Shown here: positions 36,580-49,370 of the stretch, piece by piece
How the letters are laid out: every line of letters begins with the position of its first letter
Numbering within the stretch: position 1 is the stretch's first letter
DNA from: Xestospongia muta
Taxonomy: Eukaryota; Porifera; Demospongiae; Haplosclerida; Petrosiidae
Reading direction: 5' to 3'
NCBI GenBank assembly: GCA_963693285.1
Contig: OY848917.1
Span: forward strand, 29,709,245 to 29,773,244
Length of the DNA: 64,000 bases
Notes under the pieces: generated by a model
Told to the model about the DNA's origin: nothing
What the model saw: only the letters and a program-made list of their open reading frames with translations
Database searches by the model: none
Made by a program: the position numbers and the translations under genes

Positions 36580-38340
36580 CTCCTCTCCCTTTAAAATGAA
36601 ATATATGGACTGAAACTTTCCAGTGGTCGTCTTTCTCAATTGGAGCGACATAGGGGAACAGTAGGAGTAGGTGACAAAGCTCTAGAAGGTAGAGACGGTT
36701 GACCAGTAGTATAAGTTCGTAAGGGAGTTCGTATTGGAAAATGAAAATCATCATCAGGTATATCTTTTTCTTTCTCTGAAATTTGAATTAATGGTGTTGG
36801 AGTTTTAAGACTTCTAGGATGTAATTGATCAGCATGTCTATGAATTTCTATACCATTTTTTGTTACCACATGGTATGATAGAGGGCCTGTTACTTTCACA
36901 ATAGTACCAGGTACCCATGAAGGTGATCCTAAATAGTTCTTGGCATAAATTTTATCACCTGTAGAAAAGTTACAAGCTTTTTGGTGAGGTTGAAGGATTT
37001 TAGACTGTTTCTGTTTGACCTTGTCAGAGAGATCAGGATGCAGAAGGTCGAAGATTGTACATAATCTTCTGCCCATTAGTAGTTCTGAGGGGATAAGACC
37101 AGTTGTTAATTGAGGAGTTACACAATATACTGTATGAGAAAATGAGAGAATCTTGTATTTAGTGGTCCATCTAACTTCTTCATGGCAGCTTAAAATGTCT
37201 GTACTGTCTGTTCAGCTAATTTGTTAGAACTTGGGTGATACGAAGAAGTGTCAGGTACTATATGACCCATTTCAATAATCCCTTAAACATGAGATAGGGT
37301 AGGGTCTTGATCAGTCCACTTCTTAATTTGATCAACATGAATAATACATTCTGAAAGATGATTTAACATTAGTTGGATATCCACTGGGACTGGGGTAAAG
37401 TCGGGTTTGTCAGGGAGTGGTAGTCTGCTTAAAGCATCTGCAAGGTGAGTCCCTGGCTTATGTATAATAGTATAAGAGTAGGTTGAGAGTATGATTGCCC
37501 ATCATTGAATATGGAAAGATGCCAATGTTAGGATTTGTCGTTTCAAACTTAGAAGGTATTCGAGTGGCTTGTGGTCAGAATAGAGAGTAAAGTGTCTCCC
37601 ATATAAATAATCATGAAACTTTCTTATATCAAATATAATGGCCAGTGCTACTTTATCTAGCTAAGAGTACTTCTTTTCTCGTTTAGAGGGAGTTAAGGAA
37701 ACAAATGCAATTGGTTTCTCAGTGTTGTTATCCATGCGATGACTTAGCACAGCACCTGGTCTGTATGGAGAGGTGTCACATGATAAGACTAGGGGTTTCT
37801 GGTCATCATAATGTACCTGTAAAGAAGATGACTGAAGTAGTCATTTTGCTTGATTGAAGGCTTCTTCCTGTGATTGAGACCACCTCCAGCTTTTAGTAAT
37901 AATTTATGTAAGAGTGCTAGAACTGTAGTGAGATCTGGTAAGAACTTGTGATAAAAGTTGAGTAATCCAAGGAAAGATCTCAGCTCTGTGACACTAGTAG
38001 GGCACAGTGCCTCCTTGATAGCTCTGACCTTTGACTCAGATGGATGGAGACTGTTAGCGTCAATGACATGGCCCAGATACTCCACAGATAAGATGAGAAA
38101 CTTGCATTTAGACTTCTTTAACGTTAGTCCGGGTTCAAGAACTCCATGTACATTCTGAAGATAATCTTTGTTAATACCTGCAACCAGAATGTCATCTAAA
38201 TAAACACATACATGATTAATGTCAGTAATTAGATTTTCTATTATATGACACAATTTTACACTAGTTGCCACCCTCAACTGGAAATGGTGTAAAATTACCC
38301 CATATTAAGTAAAAGCTACACCTTCAACTGAAGGAAGATT
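36580..38340 (-). pseudogene. Decayed Ty3/gypsy pol, copy C (most complete)
   Basis: The best-preserved body. An open stretch 38277-37789 includes the reverse transcriptase active-site block VYLDDILVAG, then EYLGHVIDANSLHPSESK and ELRSFLGLLNFYHKFLPDL. RNase H and linker pieces follow, then the integrase C-terminal frame 37076-36636 (MGRRLCTIFDLLHPDL). The integrase core is absent as in the other copies. No gag or 5' LTR is seen beyond 38340. Inactive. Confidence 0.8.
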
Positions 38341-38969
38341 TTAACATTGACCTTTGAACTCACTTAAAACCTTCCCATGAGAATGATCTGACAATCAACT
38401 CAAGAAGACGGATCTTCGTATCTTGCATGTGTGGTGGAGTGTAGGTGTGGTTAATGTTAGGTGTGGCTGAGACATGCATGCATCCATCAATCGCAGCTCT
38501 ATTAGGGTGGAGCTGGCTTGACACGTGTGTTGTCAGGCAGTGAAACTATAGTGAAGTTTCTCGAAGTGCTAATCATTTGTCTGTTAATAAAATGTGACAG
38601 TGATATTCGACCTTCTTTTTTAGGACTTGCAAAATTACAAAATCAGCACTCACACCCTACACTCTCAATAATAATTGGAGAATGGCTAAGCCTGTATAGG
38701 TGCAAGCTATTTGTAATTATACGAGGAGGATGAGGTTGAACATATCAACTTCACACTAGCATTTATTTTAACTCAAAACAGCTACTTATCAGCGCGTACA
38801 AAAATAATAAATAATTTATAGAAGTATGTTAAAATGTAACATACAGGTGTGAAATTCACAACACAAAACTTCTGAACAATGTTCAAACAACGTCCAGAAC
38901 ACATATCAAACATATATAAAGCTAGCCCATCTAGACCTTCCATATAAGGCTCACACTTCTTCCTACTTC
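38341..38969. other. Joint region, empty-site copy of 28061-29100
   Basis: Matches the unit A/B joint but without the hAT insertion (empty site near 38567-38577). No gene. Confidence 0.6.
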
Positions 38970-39257
38970 GGCAATGTAGTTGATCAATATGTAACATTCA
39001 TACGCAACAGGAGGGAAGACAAAGAACAAAGGAAACATATTATTATATAAAGTTAAAATTTACATGCTTAATGTTGATGACTCCATGTTACCATGAGGAA
39101 ATAGAAGTTCCCTGGTGGAGTCAGCCATGAATACAGTCGATGACAGCTCTCTTTGGATATAACTGTCTTCTAGTGTTGGAATGAATTTAATACCATCAAT
39201 TAAACGAAGCTCATTAACAGATGAACTCTTTATACTTGGAGCAGAAAATGCAGAACT
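38970..39257 (-). pseudogene. FoxN1/4-like fragment, copy 3
   Basis: Contains the 3' flank and the last part of exon 5 of the forkhead gene (for example the segment matching 21588-21860), with an internal deletion that removes the 3' flank between the equivalents of 29170 and 29580 and another inside the exon near 39128. It ends abruptly at about 39257 inside exon 5, joined to an integrase fragment. The forkhead domain is gone. Confidence 0.8.
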
Positions 39258-39345
39258 GATTAAATGTCTGTACTGCCCGTTCAGCTAATCCGTTAGAACG
39301 TGGGTGATATGAAGAAGTGTCAGGTATGTATTATATGACCCATTT
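39258..39345 (-). pseudogene. Gypsy integrase fragment, less decayed lineage
   Basis: On the minus strand it encodes TSSYHP then SNGLAERAVQTF, the block carrying the conserved Glu of the retroviral-type integrase core. The equivalent block in copy A reads SNRLAEQTVQ. It therefore derives from a better-preserved element than the four array copies. Confidence 0.65.
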
Positions 39346-40289
39346 CAACAATCCTTGGCTTAGATCATCAGGGTATCACATTAGCAGAGGATATGTTAGA
39401 GAAGCAGTTAGATCAATGGACCCACAATAAATCCTGCTCTCATGTGGCAGGATATTTTTACAATAGCAAACCTTTGCTCCATCAAGCATACCAAAGTCTT
39501 GTCCTCGTTGATAAAGTGTCATTCTGGATACAACATACAAGAAATCGTGAATGTTGTCTGGCTCTAATTATGACCCAATGAGCCATGGACTCAGATGGCC
39601 CTCCATCTATTTTTGCCATTCCAGCGCTACTTCAAATGAATTGAAACCAACGTACTAGATAAGACACTTGTAAATATGTTTTCAAAGTTACTATAAGTGG
39701 TTATCATTGCAATGTTTTAATTCCTATTGTTATTAACATTGTGACATCCAATATAACTTTGGTTCATAGTCTTATTTTATTAATCCTGAGTTAATGCAGG
39801 GGCTACTTTTCCAATTTGTCCAAATCCAATTACTAAGCTATTTTAAAAAAAGAAGAAACACACGTCAAGGTCATTATGATTTATTGATTTATAATCTGTT
39901 GAAATTGTCTCTTAAATATAGTAATTCTACATAAAAAATCCACTTTAATGTCAAATATCTAGCCTGTAAATGATCCAAACATGATAATAATAATAAAGTT
40001 ATGGAATCTTAACAAATCAACCCTAAAAAACAACAAAAAGATGGAGAAATAATCCATCTTATGACACCCTGTTAATTGCCACAACATCTAGCAAACCATA
40101 ATTATACTACCATATACATTAGATTCACCTGGTATAGCTAGTCCAGTATAGATGAGATTAGAATAAACAGAACTTGAATCAAGCTATATTAGGTTGTTCA
40201 AATGCAGGTAAACCATAGCAGTGTATGTTAGAAAGTAACTAAGTAAGTCAGATGAGTAACTACTACCTGTAACACAACCCATGCAATGA
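39346..40289. other. Unidentified repeat and AT-rich spacer
   Basis: About 39360-39720 is similar to 47410-47770. Both have an open stretch around DHQGIT and MLEKQLDQW, with stops in the second copy. I do not recognise the source. The remainder is AT-rich without a gene. Confidence 0.5.
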
Positions 40290-41352
40290 GTAAGTAAGAG
40301 ATTTATTGCTATGCTTGAGTCCTTGATCACTGGTAGTGCTATACACAAATTACAAGGCTATTAATATTCACTACTAATTGACAAAGAAAGTACCCTCTCC
40401 CACTCTTATCACACATATCATTTTAAAAATGGATTGGTTGATTAACCAATCTATGTTCATTTCATTACATAATTATAATACATGATGAGATACTGAGACA
40501 CCTGATAAAGACCACTCTGTTCTTATTACTAATTATACTAACGCCAAATCATTTAGTTGATTGTCAAACTTATAGCTTTGTTATAGTATTTAGATACATA
40601 ATTGATGTGTTACATAATGCTAACTTGCAACATTTGCATACATGTACTGTGGTAAAAGCAAATAATATAAATAAATTTCCATAGCCATACAGAAGTGCAG
40701 TATATATGTATATATGTTGTAAGCCCTACATAGAATAGAAACAAATGTAGCCACACCTCTCATTACATATTACTTTCTGTATATTATGATCATAAAAGTC
40801 ATCATCAATCATTGATCAGTGGTCATTGGTATAGAATATCTGAGTGGATATTAATTATAACGAGACTTCTTCTATATAATGCAAAAATACAATGCTCATT
40901 GACCTGTTGACGCATACGTTATGATTATAGTAAATTCTATTAATATTAATGTATTGTATTGGGCTTACATCATATTGATGAGATTCTGGTAACAAAGACT
41001 GTTGAAATAACAATATGATACTTTAAATGTGCAATAATTATTAAAAGTTAATTTGGCTGAAATAAAATTAGTGAATTGCTTCTTTGAGGGTTAAATTTGA
41101 TAAACTATTTAATTCCAGTAATTTGTACCTTTGTTGAGTTAAATTGGTGTATGAGACAGAAATGATTATAAATTGCCAAATTAAAACCTCGGCCAACTTT
41201 TTCTACTATATGGTTAATGGTATATGTATATATGTATGTGTTAGCTGTTTAAATAGTAAAAACTAAACATTAATAATGTATACATCTTTGATTGGTAACA
41301 GTGATTTCATGACTGAGAAATATGACATCTTTATTATGAACAAAAATTATTA
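40290..41352. other. Transferase downstream flank, copy D
   Basis: Homologous to 48310-49370 and to 61380-62381, and in its right part to 24140-24757. The palindrome found in the other copies is deleted here near 40936. No gene. Confidence 0.65.
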
Positions 41353-42729
41353 TTAAATATGTATAATATTTAGGTCATCAGTTTTACAAGTAACACTATC
41401 AATGAAATGTTTATTTGGAAGTGGTCCACATAACATACTAGCCATCCAGGAATATCCACTAGCTCCTCTCACTTGTAGGTAAGACTCTGCAAGAAGTAGC
41501 AAATCAACTAAAGTGCTAATAGCTGCTGCATTTTTTTTATTTTTGCTATTACCTTTGACTCTCTCTATGTGCTATATATATTGTTGTAATGTTCGAAACC
41601 TAGCTCCATGTAATTTCAAGGCCATTTCTTTCACAAAGTTTGAATCTGTTGCCAAAAATATAAGACTTTTATTTCCTATAAATTTATTAGCTGTAGATAC
41701 TGCACATTGTAATGCAGTCTTCCAATTATTTTCACCACGAAGTAGCTTTGGGTGGGAACCCTCTTGACCACCTTTCATTTTAGAGAAGCCTGTTCGTATA
41801 TGTACTCCTAAATAACGTTGACCAGTTAGTTCTAATTTTTCTTTCGCCTTAGATACTTTTTTTAGCAATTCCTTATCTAGTTTAAACAAATATCTGAAAA
41901 CAAGTCCAATAATGTCATTTAATTCATGATTAGAGAGCTCAGAAAGACCAGCTAAATCAAACCCTTTCCTTAACCAAACCTGATTGACTTTGGAAAGGTT
42001 ACTGATGAGTGATACCTCCAAGTTACTCACCATTACAACATATTGTTTCTCACCAGCTATAGTTCTAAGGTATTTCACCCAATTTGCCAGAGACATACTG
42101 AGGTAAGGTTTGTGTAGTTCTTGATAAAGTCTAAAGCTCACAGTATGTGATGTTATGTTCCCCATATGATGACGCAAAATATCAAAAAGGTGATTATCAG
42201 CCCAATTTATCATATTTGGTGACATATAGGCCCTTTCAGCACAATCCTCAAAGTCAAGTACCAACCTCCTTTGACTAAACATGGCTAACAAGATAGCAAG
42301 AGTCATTCCTCTTAATCGATCAGCCAGTCCACCACATACAGTATTAGCACGACATTGCCAAACTAATGTTCTTGCATGAGAACTGTTAGTGGACATGGCA
42401 TGATGGAGCTGAGCATATGCATAGAAAACATGTAATAGTTGACCATACTTTTTAGGAAATATTCCTTCTTTTCCAGGATAACAGGAAAGAGGTAAACCAG
42501 CTAACATTTTTCTTTGTAATTCTAATGGAGCATTGTTTAACAACTTTGTTGGATGGTGGTCATAATGATTACTGTCCTGGCTTGAGTCATTTTTGTCGTC
42601 ATTCTTCCAAAGTAACGACGCAAGTTTTACTGAGAACTTTTTCCTATTCGGTATAAAAGTAATTGAGTAACATGCTACACCCAACAAGACAATTACACAC
42701 AGGCACAGATACTTAACTTTCTGCCTCAT
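41353..42729 (-). pseudogene. Fucosyltransferase-like copy 4, nonsense codon
   Basis: Single-exon copy starting at the ATG at 42729. The frame is open for 385 codons and then meets TAG at 41572-41574, where the other copies have GAG (Glu of the QQYIEHM motif). Behind the stop the frame stays open to the normal end at 41353 and still encodes SGYSWMASMLCG and DDLNIIHI, so a single substitution has broken it. The truncated product would lack the last 70 or so residues including the SGYSWMAS block. HIRTG (here followed by FSKMKGG as in copy 5) and FLATDS remain. Probably a recent pseudogene unless the stop is read through or a sequencing error. Confidence 0.8.
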
Positions 42730-42855
42730 TGTGCTGACCACACCTACCAACTTTTTTCCGGACCCACCTTAATTAACGAAAATTAATATAAATATACTGT
42801 TATTATGGTACATAGTTTAGTTGTTATCAATTTAAAAAATTAAATTTTACATTGT

Positions 42856-42995
42856 TGTGTGACCGAAGTAATGCACGCAAGTCTAAAGTCAGACAACTAA
42901 TTGATTATTAAAAATGCATGCACATTTATATCGATACATGATATGAATAGTCATAAGTTACAGAATATATGATATGGATATATGGATATCTGACA
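42856..42995 (-). mobile_element. 140-bp LTR, copy D
   Basis: Same length as the others. One change in the terminal region (ctgaca instead of ctcaca on the plus strand). It lies 126 nt upstream of the broken transferase. Confidence 0.7.
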
Positions 42996-43996
42996 CTCCT
43001 CCCCCTTTAAAATGAAATGTATGGACTGAAACTTTCCAGTGGTCGTCTTTCTCAATAGGAGTGACATAGGGGAACAGTAGGAGTAGGTAACAAAGCTCTA
43101 GAAGGTAGAGACGGTTGACCAGTAGTATAAGTTCGTAAGGGAGTTCGTATTGGAAAATCAAAATCGTCATCAGGTATGTCTTTCCCTTTCTCTGAAATTG
43201 GAGTAAATTGTGTTGGAGTTTCAAGACTTCTAGGACATAATTGATCAGCATGTCTACGAATTTCTATACCATTTTTTGTTACCACATGGTATGATAGAGG
43301 GCCTGTTATTTTCACAATAGTACCAGGTACCCACGAAGGTGATCCTAAATAGTTCTTGGCATAAATTTTATCTCCTATAGAAAAGTTACAAGCTTTTTGG
43401 TGAGGTTGAGGGATTTTAGACTGTTTCTGTTTGACCTTGTCGAGAGATCAGGATGCAGAAGGTCGAAGATTGTACATAATCTTCTGCCCATTAGTAGTTC
43501 TGAGGGGATAAGACCAGTTGTTAATTGAGGAGTTACACGATATACTGTATGAGAAAATGAGAGAATCTTGTATTTAGAGGTCCATCTAACTTCTTCATGG
43601 CAGCTTTAAATGTCTGTACTGCCTGTTCAGCTAATCTGTTAGAACCTGGGTGATATGAAGAAGTGTCAGGTACTATATGACCCATTTCAATAATCCCTTA
43701 AACATGAGATAGGGTAGGATCCTGATCAGTCCACTTTTTAATTTGATCAGCATGAATAATACATTCTGAAAGATGATTTAACATTAGTTGGATATCCACT
43801 GGGACTGGGGTAAAGTTGAGTTTGTCGAGGCGTGGTAGTCTGCTTAAAGCATCTGCATTTGCAAGGTGAGTCCCTGGCTTATGTCTAATAGTATAAAAGT
43901 AGGTTGAGAGTATGATTGCCCATCGTTGAATATGGGAAGATGCCAATGTCGGAATTTGTCGTTTCTAACTTGGGAGGTATTCCAGTGGCTTGTGGT
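42996..43996 (-). pseudogene. Decayed gypsy pol, copy D
   Basis: Integrase C-terminal frame at 43315-43052 (GPLSYHVVTKNGIEI), and an RNase H to linker frame at 43946-43698 with TIRHKPGTHLANADALSRLP. The body stops at about 43996, where a different element begins. Confidence 0.75.
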
Positions 43997-46150
43997 TAAA
44001 GATAAAATGAAAATTAGTGAGTAAAAACAAATAAGACTGATATACCTGATGTTGATTTCTCTGTGAGTAGGTGTCAAACAAATAATTGCAGCAATTTGTC
44101 TTTGAAGTGATGAAGTCATTGCAGGTGGTAAGCTGTCATATATATCAACAAATCCAAGGTCACATCCATATGTGGAAATAGTCACCCAATGACCATATCC
44201 TGTATGTAACACTTGAACAAATGGAGACCTTTGAATCTCAAATGCTAGAGTTTGTCCAAGATTGGTATCTTGTAACCCATTGCGGAGAGGAAAAGATTTT
44301 GCTATAAGTCTTTGTGATGCATTTACAATGGTATCATTCAACCACTCTCTAGATAACAGAATATGTTCATCACCCTTTGATAATTTCTGCACCTACATAC
44401 ACTCTACTTTCATTGTGTCTTGTAGAGCATCGACATCAATCCTATAATTTGTTTACTGTTATTTACTAACTCTTTCAGATTTGTTAGCTTAGCCTTAGAT
44501 GTTTGGCATGAATGTTTTGTGAAGACTCTGATGATGAAATGATAGGCACAGAACTAAGAGGCTGAGATGGTAAAGAGGGTTGCACCGTGACAGGTACAGT
44601 CATAAGAGGTTGAGATGGTAATGAAGGATGCAATGACAATGTGATGGCTGATGAATTTAGAGGTGGAGATGATAAAGAAGATGGTAATATAGGAGAAATG
44701 GCCAGGGTGGTGATATGGTAATAGGAAAGTAAAATAGGTGTGGATGATTGAAAGTTGTAATTTACTGTGAAAGTATCATTTTGATGAAACTCTGAAAATA
44801 AAAGAGATTTTTGAACACTCAAATGTTCTAGGCCTAATGATGACAGAGATTTAGAAGAATTGTCAGAGTCAAATGATGTTGGAACACAATGATTTAATGA
44901 CAAATATGTGAATTGTTGTCTAAGTAAAAAGGTGACAAAAGTACATCTGAGTGACCATTAGGATTAAAAAGTGATAAGAGATTGCTAAAATTTGGTGAAT
45001 TTGGAGGTGTACGATAGACTTTCAAGTGGGCACCATGGATTTGTTTAATAATCGTATCATTCTCTACACTTTTGATTGAAAAAAAACCTTTACCAACATC
45101 TTTTATAACTTCATATGGTTGTAACCATTTGTGATCCATACAGCCTCCCTTCCTCTTTTTGTGTAAGAAGTCTTTTTCAAAACTTTAACTCCAACTTCTA
45201 AATTTTATTGGAATGGAATGTTTTCAGTCATATTGTTCTTTTTGTTTCTGCTGTGCTACTTCTATATTTTTTCTTGCATTCTCAAGCAAGGCTTTTCTTT
45301 GAGTAGTTAGAGTATGAACAGTGACTATAACATCCTCCTGTATGAAAGAATGTTAATTAATGGAAGGCTGAAACAACAGTAACTATACACATTATACACT
45401 TTTTAATTGTTTTTCTCCCTTTTTAATAGTATATAGTATCAGTGAGTAAAACACTAACTTACAGATGTGTTTGCTAGATATTCATCTAAGATTTCATTCT
45501 CTTCTTTCTTCTCTGTTTCAACATCAAGTGGTATGACAGCTCTTCTACCAAACATTAGTTCAAATGGTGTATGCAGAGAGGATTCATGCTTGAATGTATT
45601 ATATGCAAACACGCGTGTTTCTAAAAATTAATCCCACTCGTCTTTCTTGTCATGAGTAAACTTCACCAACATCTGTTTAAGGGTTTGATTCCATCTCTCA
45701 TCTAATCCATTTGCCTATTCAATTTTACACATAATAGTATATCATAAAACACTGACTACAATACTTGTGGATGATAGGGTGTCGTATAATGTCGTTTTAT
45801 GCCTAGAAGTCTCATAAGATCTTTGTCGAGTTGGCATCTAAACTCTCTGCCTTGGTCACTTGTCAACAATTTAGAAAGACCCATTCTCATAAAAATCTGT
45901 GGCAAATATGAATTATATAAAAATTTTTTCTATAATTTTACTTAATAATGATCATTACCTTGAATAAAGTTTCAGCAACACCATTGGCACATTTGCTGGC
46001 AAAGGAATGGCCTCCACCCATTTCGTAAAATAATCTGACACAGTGAGAATAAAACGATTCCCATTTCTAGATGCTGGAAATATTGGGCCTACAAAGTCAA
46101 TTGCCACATGGTACCATGGAGAATGTACTGGTATGGGATATATCATGTGA
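43997..46150 (-). mobile_element. Ginger-like element remnant: integrase plus Ulp1-type protease
   Basis: Reading 5' to 3' on the minus strand, the integrase core starts with HVAIDFVGP (first Asp, near 46100), SDYFTKWVEA, TSDQGREF (second Asp, near 45860), YHTTPYHPQ-like sequence, then ANGLDERWNQTL (Glu, near 45700) and FELMFGRRAVIPLDVE. A GPY/F-like segment (HKWLQPYEVIKDVGKGFF) lies at 45139-45060, followed by a Ser/Pro-rich linker (44903-44484). A cysteine-protease fold segment at 44392-44045 has EHILLSREWLND, GHWVTIS (His) and VDIYDSL (Asp). Ginger1 DNA transposons are known to combine integrase, GPY/F and Ulp1 or OTU domains. Intron-like gaps fit that class. A frameshift after PLPAN, an in-frame stop near 45628 and loss of the Cys-bearing protease end at the gypsy joint show it is dead. 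Confidence 0.7.
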
Positions 46151-46258
46151 CAAAAAGACTTAAATCAGTTATTTTGCGGGAAAAGGACTCTTTGTTCAAT
46201 TTGTAGAAATAGCGACGCACGCGGATACAAAATTGCTGTGTGGGATAAAAAATAGCTA

Positions 46259-46288
46259 GCAATTTTTGGTCCTAGGACAAAAAATTGC
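46259..46288. repeat. 30-bp near-perfect palindrome
   Basis: gcaatttttggtcctaggac continues into aaaaaattgc, with a single mismatched pair. It lies just outside the Ginger-like remnant and may be part of an unidentified element end. Confidence 0.7.
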
Positions 46289-46439
46289 GTAGGATAAAAT
46301 ACTTCGTGACAGATCTTTAATTCACATTTTCTACTAAGATCACTGCACCTTTATAGGACTTTGTACTATTTGAGAATTATACTATCACTAGTGAGGTCAC
46401 TATTTAGCAAGGTATAGCTATAGCAGAAGTTAAAAGGAT

Positions 46440-46750
46440 AAAAAAAAACCCTAATTATCTACTGCTTGAAGGATCTTTTATCTCGTACACATTGGAGAGA
46501 AATGCTCCTAGCTATTGAGAAAGGATTGTCAACTTGGCTTACCTATCTTGGATTTTCCAAACGTGTGTTTCATGATGCCATTGGTCTAAGGTATGGTTGG
46601 CAATCCCTACATCTACTCTCCAATTGTGTATGTGGCTCTACCTTTACAGTTGAACATACCTTGTCATGCTCAAAAGAAGGTTTTACATCAATCAGACACA
46701 ACAAAATTAGAGATCTTACTGCAAACCTGGTCAAAATGTAGCTCTTAAAC
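46440..46750 (+). pseudogene. Retroelement-associated C-terminal remnant
   Basis: The frame 46466-46741 contains HDAIGLRYGWQSL, CVCGSTFTVEHTLSC and GFTSIRHNKIRDLTANL. This Cys/His block (CxCG, x(4)H, x(3)C, then SIRHNEIRDLTA-like) is one I associate with the 3' part of reverse-transcriptase elements common in sponge and cnidarian genomes. The catalytic domain is absent, so the exact family is uncertain. Confidence 0.5.
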
Positions 46751-47803
46751 AATTGTGGTGCCCTCTATTGCTATACCTACGTATCACCGTTGCTAATGTT
46801 GACAAGACCAAATTTCATAAAAATCTGAGATTTGAGATTCAATATTACTATTAATAAATCATTTTTTCTAATTCTAGCTGTGTTAGTTCTCAGTATTCCA
46901 GACCTTAATAATCTTATTACATTATATATATGGTGGACTATCCACCAGTACGTATACTCTAGCACAAGTATTTCCTTTTGCATATATTGACATTTCAGAA
47001 ACAATCAAATACAAAGGTCTGTGTTTCTTTCTTTGCTTTTGGATTGTCAAAGATGTTGTTAAAGTTTCTCTTGGAATGATTGGTTTTGCCTAAAAGCAGT
47101 TGTTGATAATTTCTTTTTATTTTGCGAATATAATTAATCAACATGCATGTGTTACCATCTTCCATTGAATCAATTCATGATGTCCACTTAAATAAGAAAT
47201 AAAAGCTATATTAGATGACCACATTAATGTTTGATGGGTCCACACAATGTGATTATCAAAAATAGCATTATAATTATATATTTTATGTCTTACCTATTTC
47301 CGAAAATGAAGTAAGCCCAGGTACAGAATCTGGTATGACCACTTATAAACATCTATAAGGATGTTTATGACACAACTATGGAAAGGGCTTTCTGAACTTG
47401 AAAAAAATTGGTAATGGGTTCGCTTAGATCATCAGGGTATCACATTAACAGAGGATATGTTAGAGAAGCAGTTAGATCAATAGATCCACAATAAATACTG
47501 CTCTCATGTGGCAGAATGTTTTTACAATAGCAAACTTTTACTCCCTCAAGCATACCAAACTCTTGTCCTCATTGATAATTTGTTATTCTAGATACAAGAA
47601 GAAGTAATGCAATGAGATTGAGAATGAGTGTAGATATTCTAATTGATCACAACATATCATGAAATGTTGTCTGCCTCTAATTGAATCATGACCCAATGAG
47701 CCATGGACTCAGATATTTTGTCATTCCTACTTTAATTCAAATGAAATGAAACCCACTGTGCTTGATAAGACATTTGTAAATGTGTTTTCAAAGTTACTAT
47801 AAG
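46751..47803. other. Spacer with repeat copy
   Basis: No gene recognised. About 47410-47770 is the second copy of the unidentified repeat at 39360-39720. Confidence 0.45.
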
Positions 47804-48130
47804 CAGTGTTTTATCTAGGATTTCAGCATAGGGGGGGAATAAAGATTCTATGGGAGGGGGGGGGGGGTTGTTTCATATTTTGCACTTACTCACTCTACAC
47901 CTCACACCTAACCTGGGTACTTTTAGCGGTGGTGATTCTAATTTGTCAGTATCATAATCATAATCATCCTGTTCTGAATCGTCATTTTCAGGTGCACGTA
48001 TGCTTTGCTCAGAGTCAGAGCTTTCTGTATATCTTCACGTGTCATCCAATTCTGAGTTATATTCTGATTATTCACTTGAAATTTTATCACTGATATAGGA
48101 TATCAGCATTTTTGAAACATTCCAATTTTC
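47804..48130 (-). mobile_element. Truncated hAT-like element end
   Basis: Starts cagtgttttatctaggattt, a hAT-type terminal repeat, followed by a G run. On the minus strand the neighbouring sequence encodes an acidic stretch (EQDDYDYDTDKLESPPLKVP) like the N-terminal part of some transposases. The other end is not seen. Confidence 0.45.
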
Positions 48131-48289
48131 AAATAGAAAACTAGTTTCAACTTTGCCTTACAGTCACAGTTGGAGCATTAAGCACTATCAGCATTATATT
48201 ATGTTCTGTACTTTGATATTGGATAGTGATCAGCATTACAGTTCATTGTTTCTAAACAGCTGGACCTATTCGATGCATACCCTTTGATG

Positions 48290-49370
48290 TACATGTACAC
48301 AACCAAATGAATAAGTAAAAGATTTCTTGCTATGCTTGAGTCTTTGACCACTGGTACCATTACACTAATTACAAGGTTAATAATATCCAGTGCCAATTGA
48401 CAAAGAAAGTAATCCAAATACCCTCTCCCACTCTTATTCACACCTCTCACTTTAAAAATAGATAGGTTGATTAACCAATCTATGGTCATTTTATTGCATA
48501 AGATGAGATACTGAGACAACTGATAAAGACCACTCTGTTCTTATTACTAATATATTAATGGCAAGTCATTAATTGATTGTCAGAGTTAGCTTTGTATTAT
48601 AGAATTTATATACTTAATTGATGTGTTACACAATGCTAACTTGCAACAATATGTATACATGTACTGTGGCAAGGGCAAATAATATAAAAAAATTTCCATA
48701 GCCATACAGAAGTGATATATATGTGTATATATGCTGTAAGCCCTACATAGAATAGAAACATTACATATTACCTTTCTGTATACTGTTATCATAAAAGTCA
48801 TCATCAATCATTGATCAGTGGTCATTTGGTATAGATTATTTGAGTAGATATTAATTATAACAAGACTTCTTCTATAATGCAAAATTACAATGCTTGTTGA
48901 CCTGTTGATGTTATATTTATGGTACATTCTATTAATAGGTAAATGATATTATCATTTACCTATTAATGTATTGTATTGGGCTTACATCATATTGATGAGA
49001 TTCTGGTAACAAAGACAACTGTTAAAATAACAAAATGCTATTTTAAGTGTGCAATAATTATTAAAAGTTAATTTAGCAGGAATAAAATTAGTGAATTGCT
49101 TCTTGGAGGGTCAAATTTGATAAACTATTTAATTCTAGTAATACGTACCTTTGGTGAGTTAAATTGGTATATGAGAAAGAAATCATTATAAATTGCCAAA
49201 TTAAAACCTCGGCTGATTTTTTCCCCTATATGGTTTATGGTATGTATGTGTATGTGCTAACTGTTTGAATAGTAGAAACTAAACATTAATAATGTAAACA
49301 TCTTTGATTTGTAACAGTGATTTCATGACTGAGAAACATGACATCTTTATTATGAAAAAAAAAATTATTA
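48290..49370. other. Transferase downstream flank, copy E
   Basis: Homologous to copy D (40290-41352) and orphan copy F (61380-62381). It includes the intact perfect palindrome at 48931-48967. No gene. Confidence 0.65.

Noticed and set aside
48199..48519. Minus-strand frame, related frame at 61202-61555
   Set aside because: Both lie in the repeated transferase downstream flank, differ by frame breaks and show no domain; the similarity is explained by the segmental duplication.
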